64,000 nucleotides of DNA, from positions 40,538,477 through 40,602,476 of the forward strand of contig OY735219.1 in NCBI GenBank assembly GCA_963457665.1, read 5' to 3'. The notes under the pieces are model-generated. The model was not told the origin of the DNA, did not search any database, and was given only the letters and a program-made list of their open reading frames with translations. Origin of the DNA: Thysanoteuthis rhombus (taxonomy: Eukaryota > Mollusca > Cephalopoda > Oegopsida > Thysanoteuthidae). The position numbers and the translations under genes are program-made. Shown one piece after another: positions 49,901 to 61,900 of this stretch (the stretch's first letter is position 1; every line of letters starts with the position of its first letter).

Positions 49901-52900
49901 TGGTAAAAGTATAAATGTCCAAACAGAAAACAGAGAAAAGTAATGATCTTTCTTCCTAAATCAAAACAAAAAGTATTTATGCTTTCAAAATTGCCTTTAA
50001 TCAAAACATCAACAATTTTTTTTAACTGAGAAGGATCTCAGTTGAATGTTGCCTTTTGTAGTGATGTTTGATATATATGTAGGTAAATTAGAAAGTCTGG
50101 GGCCTAATGATGAAAATGAATTTATTTTACATAAAAACATATTTTTCCATATAATCTTCAACCTTGTCAATGCACTTAATCCAGGGGTGGATATCATTTA
50201 CATAAATCAAACAGTATACAGTGATACTCTTACACCCATTTAAATTTAGAAAGAAGAGTGTATATTTCAACAAAAGAAAAAATACTTCTATTATTTTCCA
50301 ACTCATTTTTTATTGTCATTTTGTGATCTCTCACCTGATCTACACATGCATAATTATTAGCATTTTCAACAAGCTGAGTAATGACTTGCTCAAACTGAAG
50401 CCACCGTGTTGGAATCTGCTCTCCCATGTATGACTCTTGCAAGGCTGACTTTTGGATTTGTTCTCGTAAATGGCATATCTGAAATAAAACAAGAAAGGAT
50501 ACTATGTTCATGTAATAAAAATGAAAAATACAGGCAAACCCCACCATAGGCTATTTCAATCAATGCAAAATCCAGTTAGTACGGTTCGGATAACTGCAAA
50601 AATTTCCTGTTTTACGCATGTGATTATTCAGTTACTGCAAAATCTTTCAGAAAAATTTGGGATCTCTCAGGAAATATCAGGAAAAATCTAAGAGCCCAAA
50701 ATGAAATACACATGCAAAAATGACTGACTAAGTGTACTTAGTTATTCTTAAAACACATATTTATGTCTTGTGGACAATCTGAAAGGACATGGATTCATTG
50801 TAATTATTCCTATTAATTCTATTAATTACTTGACACAAAATTATTGATGAATTCCTTGAGCAATAGGCTCTGAAAGAAGGGATCAAATTTTGGGACATAC
50901 ACAACACTTGTGCTGGAATACTTATCTTCACATTTTTGGCTATTTCATTTTTTCATAACAAATAAAAACTTAGACCATTATGCAGCTGATAAAATTCTCA
51001 TTCCACTCTGTATGAATATAGGGCTTTATATATGTGTATATATACATACACATATATATATATACATACACACACACAAAATATATTGGTAAAATATCAT
51101 CAGTATGTGCTGAAATAATTATCATCATGTTTTTGTCTGTAACTTCTTTTACACAACAGATACAAATTAACAAGATACATTGTTAGAAAGCTGACAAAGG
51201 TCTCCTTTCCAGTAATATATCATGTCATCTGTACAAACGCTGGGTTTTGTGACCTAAAAACATCTTAGAAAGATCAAATTGGGAAATTACATATAAAAAA
51301 AATTCCACAAAGACCGGTTAGACCCCTATTCTGGTCTTTATTGGCTGGCCTAATTGTATTTCTGGGAAAAAAGTTTCATATTTGAAAATATGAAAAAATA
51401 TAATGAACATTAGTTTGGGAGTTTTACTTATGGAGCTTTGTGAAATCTCAGTTAGACTTATAGTTATGTTTATTCTTCTAACTTGACGAAAAGTTTATGA
51501 TAATTATTAAATGATAGAAGAATAACTATTTCTCCCATCCTTGAGGAACATGAGCAGGAAAAACATAAAAATTAAAACAGACAGAGTTAATGAATTACCA
51601 TAATATATTGAAACAGACAATATGACTTAGTTACATCATTCAATATAGGCAGAGAGAAAGTCAAATACTGAAAAATATGATGTCTTTGAAAAGATGACAT
51701 GAACAAGGAAAATATGAAACCAAGATCAGGAATGAGATGAAAGCAACAAGTTGTTGGATAACAGAAAGGAACATAATAGAAAAGCAGAGTCTTCATTGAA
51801 CCTAACAGCATGCATGAACTAGAAGATGGACATGATATGCAAATCCATTTGGGAACCTCTCATCATGAGGGAATTCTAAAAAATAAAAAAGCCAACAGAT
51901 CATCCAATGCAGAGGAAGCAACTTGGAAATTGACATAACTCCAAAGAAAAAACAAACAAACCCAAATGTGACATGTCCATTCTGAATCATGCATACACTC
52001 TAAGAAGTAACTACACCTTCCAGAATCAACAACACCTGATTAAGGCTAGAGAGAACACGGATGAAATGTTGTAAACTAATGAACACATAGATGGGGAAAA
52101 TAGTCCAACCATATCATACATAATGAAGTTGATAAACAATTACAAAAATACTGCAAGTGCCAAAATAATGGAATCTATGGATCTTGTTTCAAAAGATTTA
52201 TATCTCTACATGAAAGACTCACTTAGCAAGTGAAAAATTGCTTGATGCAACAAGGAACCCTGAATGGATGATGAAAAAGGAAGATACAAAAAGATGTTAA
52301 AAAGGAACAATAGAAAATAATTATAGCCAATAGCATACTCTCTTTTCATGTGGAAAATCCAAAGAGGTTAACATACTGAGGAAATTTTTTACTCAATAGG
52401 AAGGTGAGGACTTCTATATAAGCAGCAGAAGGAATGTAGAAATAAAACCAGGGGATCAAATCATCAATTATTGACTAGCAATTACCCGTAAAAAATGATG
52501 GGGTTATTTATGTATGGATAGGCACCAAAAAACAAAGGTGAAATCCTTTTTAATAATTCAAGTATTCTAATTCTTATTTTATTTTCAAGTCCTAATCAAA
52601 CATCTCTTTCAGTCACTTACATATTCTTTTCTTTTAGTTCCAAACATTCAGCAATTCTGTGACATATTATTAATCGATAACAGCTAATCTCATTTAAAAA
52701 CCATACAATAGTTTTTATAAGCTGTGTTAATCTATTTCACATGGACCAATCCTTTACAACTTTTAGGTTATAACAGGAATCGGACACAACAGAAATACAT
52801 GCAACCATATAATCAAACATACTGATTTGCATATATGGTTATTATATGGATAGATTAAAAAATATGAAAGGAGTAAAAGCAAGAGGAAAAATCTGGAAAT

Positions 52901-55900
52901 GACAGACACCAAAAAAGCTTGTGCCATAATTCCTCAACTCTAGACCTAAGAATATTCAACAGAACATTTGGTCAGTTTTATATAAAATGTAATTAACACC
53001 TGGAAGATAGAGCTAAATGCAAGTGGAAAATCTCTAATTGATATCAAGAGATATCTTTTTAAAAGAATTGCTATTCCTTCTACTCTTGATAATAGCAGTG
53101 ATATTGACTGATTTCTCATGGGATTCTTAAAGGGATTATAGATTCGCTAATTCATCAAAAAGACTCAACTATCTGATGAACATGGACAAACTGAAATTAT
53201 TTGCCGAAAATGAATGAATTAGGAACACTTGTCAAAAGAGTCAGAAAGAATTCAATTGCTGAAAAATGAAAAGGATATCAAATGAGATCACTACAAGAAT
53301 CTTGGAATATTCAAAAAAGATTCTTTTAAACAGGATGAAATGAAGACAAAAGCTAACATCAGGAGAATACGGAAGATTTTGAAAATGAAATGAGATTTGA
53401 TAGCAGAAATATACTCAACATTATCAACCTTTTAGCGTCTATCCTTGGACATAGACCTTCCCCCGGATTTACCAAACCTCTCTATCATAGGCCTCGTGGA
53501 GCCAATACTAAGCTGTGATGAAATAGACAAGTTCAGAAATATATTCAGAGGCATTGAAAGACAGCATCAACAGTAAGATATTCTGAATCCTTCCTAGACT
53601 TTACAAGAGAAGAATTGAGAACTTTCAATCAAAGAACTAGAAATTCAAAGACTATGCATAAAGCCCTACACAAATGATGTCAATAGATTTTATATCTAAG
53701 GGAAAGATGGAGGTAAAGGATTCGTCAGCATTAAAGATTTTGTAGACTATCTAAAGAGTAGTGGAATTTGCACAGCAGAGAAAAAAACGAAAGAGATAAT
53801 AATTATGACAGCAAGAAACTGCAACAGAAATGACAAAAGACCAAAAAATCCTGAAAAACTAAAAAAAGAACTAGAAACTAAAAATGAGGAGAAAAACGAA
53901 TTCATGGAGAATTCAAGTGAGAAAAATAAAGGAATTTGATTGTGAAAAGGGACACCTCAAATGGGAACAAGAATAACTGATAATAGCAGCTCAGAACAAA
54001 TGCATTAAAATGAACTACATCATAGTTAGAATAGATGAAATAACAAATGTTGCCAGTGCAAAGACAGAGATGAAACTATACAAGACATAATAAGTAAATG
54101 TAGCAAATTAATCAGATAGTGTATAAAAAGACATGACTCGGTAGGAAGGCCAATCTTTTGAGGATTGTGCAAACAGCTTGGATTTGACTATATTCCCTAC
54201 TTTTTATTAAACTAGGGGCTGTTGTGAGAATAGAATAGAGAGTACAAAAAATTTGGTGGGGGGGTCAAAATTCAAACAGATTACTCTGAGACAAGATCTG
54301 ATCATCAAAAATAAAGACAAAATCTCTAGCCCCTGCCAGAGAACTAAACAAATCATAGAATATAAAGATAACAACTGCACTCTTCACTGTTGGAATTTTG
54401 GAATGACCCTAAAGATCCTAGCAAAAAAATTGGAAGGAATAAGAACCAGAGGAAGAATTGAAACTATTCAGCCAACAGTATTATCAAAATAGTAAAGAAT
54501 ACCGAAGAGAGTATGAGTATTAAGAAGACTTGTTATCACTTAATCCTCAGTGAAAAATACCAAATACTTTTTTTCTTTAATTCACTGTGTGCAGTATATT
54601 TTAGCACTTCAACTTTTTATCAAATAAGAAATAGGGTTGCTGGCAAGATCTGAAGTGAACGTGAGGGACTATGCGGAGAAACCAGGATCACCTAGTCCTT
54701 ATAAGATATTGTGTTTAAGACTATGTACAGAAGACTTGTACTTAAACCCATCTACTTGGGACTTGCAAACGGAATATTATGATGTCAGTTGGAATCTCAA
54801 ATTTGAATATTTAAGATTTTCTGAATTCAATTGAAGCGTAGGACATTTCAAAGAAATAAAAAAAATCAAAAATAAACTCTTATGATTATACTGGCGACAA
54901 GTCTTTTCTTTACTTGAAGGAAGAAAAAAGTTGCATATGTACATTAGGTAACCAGACAGAACTGCTTACAGTAGCAGTGTCTAGCACTATAAATATAGGA
55001 GACTGTTACTATTGCTTAGTCTTTTAAGCCTAAAGCTGTACATAGTGATTCTTAAATTGGTGAAAGCAAAATTTTGACAATTACTCTGAAATGATTTTTT
55101 TATTATGATTTTTCATTTGTTTTTTTTTCTTACTTTTTATCAGTTCAAATATATAAAAAAAGCATTTTGCACAAAGTATAAAAATGGTGAATATATTTAC
55201 CTCAATATCTTCTCCTTCATTTAAATAATTTTCTACAGCAAAGAAAGGCTTCACAATATGCTTATAATAAGGTTTTCCAACCAAGAACTGATGCAGTTGA
55301 CCAAACTTTTTTTCCACCTGAAAGAGAGAAAAAATAAACATTTTAATAATTTAGACTGCGCTTGTATTGTTTTCAAAAGAATGTATTTTCTACAAGTTTT
55401 ATTTGGTTGACAAAAAAAATACATACAACAAGTTGATCAAAGTTAAAAGAAAAATCCAAGCAGGAACTTTTTCATTTTTCACCTCACTATCAACATCTCT
55501 CAAACAAACAAAATAAGCTTCAGACAATGTAAACAGAAAGTCCTATGTTAATTAATATAATAATGAGTGAGTTGGTTCAGAAATTTGAAAATATGGAGAC
55601 AGGTAGCAGCGCAACTTGAGTCACAATTCAGATAAACCAACTCACTAAAGGGTAGAATCATTGCAAGGATTTGAATACAACTCTTCTTGTAGTATATATA
55701 TGGGTTTCCAACTTTTTGTTAACCCATCTTGCAATATAAAATGAATATCTCAACGTATCTGGATTAATGACTTGTTGAAAAACATATCAACTGAAAAGTA
55801 TCAGAAACTGGTGGAAATATCTGCCCTGAGGTTGGGATTTCCAGGTTAGTTCCAGTGGAAGGCATAAATTGAACTTTTGTCCCAAACGTCAGATCCAAAG

Positions 55901-58900
55901 GAGTATCTTAATTCCATACTTCTGGTTACAATGCATCAATTTGGCTACCTATATACACAGATAAATGGAATCAGTTTTTCTGTATCATATACATGGATAG
56001 ATACATGGGAATCGGATCATTATTATCTAGGAGAGCGCGAATGCAGATCTGACAATATTATTTTTTTAAATGCTCAACGATAAATATGCGAAAGAACATA
56101 CTCCGTTGTCCTATAAGTAGCCACAAGACAATTGGTGGCCATAGCTCTAATTGTCTTTGATTTTTGCTAAAACAGATGTATGGACAGAGATTTAGTAAAT
56201 TTTTAGGTAAATCTGAACGTTACCCAACACAAAATAAGGGATCAATACAACATATCTATATAGTAAATCAAACAAACTTTAAAGAAGAAAAAAAATTATT
56301 TGCTCAGAACAGGCTCTGAGGTCCTATTAGTGCACACAGAAAATTTCATGGATGTATTTTGTGTGGTTTCTGAAATTTACTATCACAAACAGATGGACAT
56401 ATGAATTATAGTATGATAGTAACATTTTACTCAAATATGAATGTAGCCAGACACAATAAAAGGGATCAATTTAGCATAAACTTACAGTGTAGATGAAATC
56501 TCCAGTAAAAAATGGAGGGGGGGGTCAGAAACAAACTTGCTAAAAAATGATCCATAACGAAAAAAATTGGGTGGACATAGCGCTGACCATTATTGATGAC
56601 AGCTGATGGGCAGGTAGACAGACAGATAGACATTTGCTAAATTATAGTAAGATGAGACAGAAAATTTTTAGAAAAGTGTGAACACAGCCCGACACAAAAT
56701 AAGTGACCAATTTAGCATTGATTTACATTGAAAATTGACACCCGAACTTTATTTTAAGGGGAACTTTTAAAAAGTAACTTGTGAAAAACCTATTCAAGGA
56801 TTTCATTAGTACTTAGAGAAGAACTCATGTGTGGTTTCTGAGTTTTTTTCAAGTAAACTGACAGACGTTTTTTAATTATAGTAAAGATAGTGAATTTTCA
56901 GGTAAGCATGAACACTACGGACATAAGTTAAATGACTGATAAATTTTCACTGTAAATTGACCCCCTCCTTCTTGATTACAAACTTATTTGTAGAGAAGGG
57001 GGAATTTTAAAAAACTTGCTAAAAACATGTTCCATAGTCCCATAAATAACCACAGAAAATTTGCTGGTGATAGCTTTGGCTGTTCTTGAAGGTTCCAATC
57101 ATGGATGGATGGACAACTATTAGATGAATTATAGTAACATATTGCAAAGTGGAACATTGTTAAAAAATAAAGGTAAGGAAAATAATGTGAAATCTTGATA
57201 AATTAGAAAATGACTGTATGTATAGGAGATCAAAATATACCTTTTTTTCTGATTGATATAATTAATGTTATATAAGCACAATCCTACCCTCATGAGTAGT
57301 TGTTGCCCTCAGTGGATTCATCATAAGACCAAAATTTAAATACAGTACACTCCTATATTCATGGCACCCTTGGGATGCTTTACTGAAAACCATTGTGTAT
57401 ATACTCCAAAAGTTGTCTTTGAAAAATGTCTTACATTAACATTAATGTTAACATTGTAAGCATTAAACAAATGTTGAAAAGAAATCACTAGTGTCAATGG
57501 GATTGGTACTTATCAGATTTCTGACTGCTTAAGTAAATGTGGTCCATCTTATGCCTGATTACTGAAAATTCTGATGTCCAGACAGTTGATTTGAATTCAT
57601 GGATTCATTGATTTCACTGATGATTGATTATTGGAACACTTTCAGTAGAACAATAATTTTGTATATCGCCCTAAAAACGATATAATTAAATCATACGTAG
57701 CTTTTGAGGGTGTTGAATTTTATAGAACTGAGCTTTAGCAAAATTCTTTATGACTAAATTTTTCATATCAAACTGACCAAAGAAATCGCAATCACTACAG
57801 AAATGACAAGATTCTCTGCTAATAGAGAATCTTTAGAACTCAGCAGATAACGGAAATCCATAGCTACACACAGAATGGAAACATTCTTGCTGTCATTGAA
57901 CTCCTAATTAAATCTTACTACTTACACCAGAAAAGATTAATGTAACCACATAAATATCTAATAGCAACCTTTATTTTGCGTGAATGGAGTTGTTCACCAA
58001 TGATGTTGAAAACAACAGGCAAACTTTGTGTATTCAACCTTTTTTTATTCATTTTTCTTGTTATTGGGCAATATAAGGCTTGGCTCCATAGGCTAAGCCT
58101 ATATTTCATGTCATAATTTGTCTTAAAAGGAAAGAAGAATAGGGAATGTGTGAATGTAAGTGCAGGACTAGGGTCTAATTTGCATAATAATTGTGGAGCC
58201 TGCACTGTCAGCCAATCACAAGTAATCATTAGTGTCTCCCCTTTATATATAATAATAAGATTTTTCTATTGATAAGAAGCCAGCCATTTGCCTTAAATCA
58301 AGTGTATGGAGTGTACATCTTAAAAAAGAGTGCTGTTATAACAAATTTGCTGGTGGATTTCATATGAAGTGTATTAATAATGAGAAACCAAAATATACAT
58401 ATATAACTGAACTGATTTACAGGCAACATCATATCAAACAGGTGTTTGTAATGATTGGGTTCACCAGTGTACAATGGCAGGAAGCACAAGAACAGTAACC
58501 ATGTCTCTCTTCATTTTGTATATTCAACATATACCTGAGTAATCTAATAGGCTTTTCCACTAAAGAGCACAAATATTCAATATTTTTAGCAGGAAGAGTT
58601 AAGAATCACATATTTTTTAAAAACATCTGACTTGTATGAAAATAATTATAATAGTATTACAAATGGTATATATTAAGTAATATTTTTGAACAACAACTCA
58701 CAAAGTCTATCTTTGTTGGAGTTATCTGTCAAAGGTTGAATGTAAATCTGTCATTCAACTCTTTTAGTGATGCAAACTAAGAAAGCTTTTGCCATGTTGT
58801 AGGCAATGCCCTTCACCTTAAATATTTCTCAATAAAAGTGATAAATAGTAACCTTGGCTTAAACACTGAAGCATTGCCATAGCACAGCATCAGCTTAAGA

Positions 58901-61900
58901 GTTTTTGAGCTGCTGTCAGTCAAGTACAAACATCTTGTGATGAAAATATTGATTAATGTTGGGGCTGAATAGAAGCTATTAAGTGCTACCTGTGGCCGTG
59001 CCAATGAGTGGAACAACAAGGTGAGACTGATAGTATAAATGAGATGTCAATGAATTTTATCAAAATGAACAGTAAGTATTCCTTGAGTAGCTGATTTAGG
59101 TATATAAACACCACCAAGATTACCATAAAGAGGGTATTTGTAAACATGATTATGGCATTTGATTTTTCCATGAAGATGCCCAAGAGATTTGGAGTGTAAG
59201 AAATAATATCCAGATGTGATTTAGTACTTGAAATCAGAATAGAATAAAATATGTATAAATTCTTCAAAGAACATTTAAATTGATACCAGTTAAAAGATAC
59301 TGAACCATTCTAAGGTCTAAGGTTACCTCTCTCTCATTTTGTTTATTTTGTTTCTACATAAAGTTATCAGAGTTCAATTTTTGGTCGACTGAAATTTATC
59401 AAAGATAAATGACAATTTCAGTTAGTGTATTTTTCAGTAAAAACACCAAAAAGTTGTGAATGTGCCAACATTTTGACTAACTTAGAGGAAAAACGATAAC
59501 AAAGAGGGAGGGTGCAACAGAAAAAAACAAATACAATGCCTCTGATCGGATCAACTAGACATTCCTACTTTGTTGAAAGCTAAATGAACAGGCTTGTGCA
59601 AAGAAACTGCCAGAACTTAGCTTTGAAAGCGCAAAAATATAAATAGAAATACATAAGGCCTTTCCAGGATATACACTAAAGAGAAAAATGACCCCATTGA
59701 ATTCCTTGTAATCAAGGGGGAAACCAAATGTGGTCAGCATAAGATGGATGCAAAGGTTAGTTTTCAGTTTTGATATAGAAAATCAGTTCCAAATCTCTAA
59801 ACAAAACAGACATCAAAAGCATATTCACAAAAATTAAATTATGACTTACATCAAAAGGAATTCAACACTATAACATGCACCATTCCTTTTGTGTATTTAC
59901 TTCTTTAGGTCATTGGGTGCCTTTCTCCTTCTTTAGGTCATTGAGTGCTTTCTTCTTCTTCTTTTGGTCATTGGGTGCTTAGTAAATCTAATCCAATGGA
60001 ATCTTAGTTCAACTGCCACAATTTATTTTCATATGAATTTATACATAAGTATAAAAACTCACCACACAAAATTAATCTAACATTGAAATGCACAGAAAAA
60101 TATAATAATTCCTTCAGATATGTCATATATAGGGGAGGTGTGGAATATTGGAAAGCGGGGTCCCCTTTGAAGGGTTTGGAAAGAATATCGTAATTCCACT
60201 GACTGGTGGCTCCCTCAGTTATAATCATGTAGATGTCCATTATTGTTGTTACAGAGACATTTTTTAAAAAGTTATTCAAACTACACAGTTGCAAAGAAAT
60301 TGCTGACATAACTTGTCGCCACCTTCAAATTGTAAGATGCAGTTAATCCTTCCCTTTCTTGGCATTCTGAGGAAATGATATATGATAAGGGGCAGTACCA
60401 AAATCAAACTTCCATTAGATGTAACCCTGACCAAGAATTGTGTAAACTGCATTCTATGTTCTTGTGGCAACAAATATAAAGGTGAGACCAACTGTTCTTT
60501 AAAGGCAAGACTGGAAGAATGAAAAGCTATCATCTTTGGAGAGACCACTAAGTCACACTAGGCAGATCACATAAGGAGAGAAAAGGGAAGTCACCAACTG
60601 ATACGAGAAGACACCAAAATATTGAAATGAAACTCGGCTTAGGAGTAAATCTTTTCACAATGAAGGTCATAGATATGAGGCAAACAAAGGAGGTTATCTG
60701 AGGTCATTTTTAGCCAATTTTCTAAGTTGCTGGATACTAATTTACACCTATGAAACAGAATGGATGCTGAAATTTGGCATAGGGTTACATCTTCATAGTC
60801 TTTGGTGAAGGTCATTGGTAATATAAGATTGGCCAAAGGGGTCTTATGAGGTGAACAGAGATCATTTCAAGCCAACTGAAACAATTTATGGCATAATATC
60901 ATTTGCTATGAAGAAACACAAATATTTTTGACCTCCCAAATGGTAGAGCAGATAAGGTCACATTCATCACAAATGATGCTGTCATTAAAGGTTACCAGAG
61001 ATCTATTTTGGATTAAGATAACTTTTTTTTAGCAGTTTTACTGGAAAATAATTACATTCTTGGAGGTTGATTAGTATGTGGGGTTAACCTGGGCAGAAAT
61101 AGATAACAGAATCAAGGATCAGCAGAGGTCAAATCTAGACTAAAATAGCTTCTTTCAATGTGAATCGAAATCTGAGGTTAACTTGCACAGAAAAATGATA
61201 GGATAGATGGTGCTGACCTTCAAAGTCATTGGAGGCCAGCACAGGTCAATTTGGGATAAACATAGCTTTTTTCCAGACAAACAAAAGAACTTTAGGGACT
61301 AAAAAAATTAGTCTTTTTGTTTTGTTGGTAAAAAGTTGTTCAATCCTGAAAAGCATTTTTCAGACAAAAATTCTAAAACTGTACCATGATGAAAGTGAAA
61401 ATCTACCAAAGTCACTGACCTAAACCTAATTTCTCCATACCTTTCCCATGGCCAGATCTATATTGGTTGTTCAAGAGTTGGACTCCAAACAATTTTTTCA
61501 TACTGGCACGCAATGGGCAAAGCACTAAGGTTGTGTATATGAAAACCCTGTCAAAATAAGGAATGATATCATTTGTTCTATTTTGTGCATCAAAAATTTT
61601 TTTCCTTAGCAGTTACTTTTTATGAGCAAATAGTATAAATAATCATTTTTTTGTTTCCATTCGTAGTGTTGTGTAAGGAAAAATATTATGAAGAATATAT
61701 TTTTTCCTGTGTTATGTTTGAAGTTTTTTTTTCTCCCAGGTAATACCAGGTATAACTGCTAGTATTTTCAATAAAATACAGACCATAGGCAGACACACCT
61801 TATGATGATAGTCGACCCTGTCATAGATTATGGTGAAGTACTACAATTATACACTTAGCCAACTCCAACTACTATTGTGTCTCACTACAATAAAAGGGGA

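Noticed and set aside
56095-57135. CRISPR-like array
   Set aside because: The units are long, diverged and contiguous with no unique spacers, and the DNA is eukaryotic.
60004-60548. Two minus-strand frames of 90-101 codons as ROCO exons
   Set aside because: They lack Roc/COR similarity, and part of the region reads on the other strand as a GIY-YIG relic. The flanking exons join directly in phase 0.
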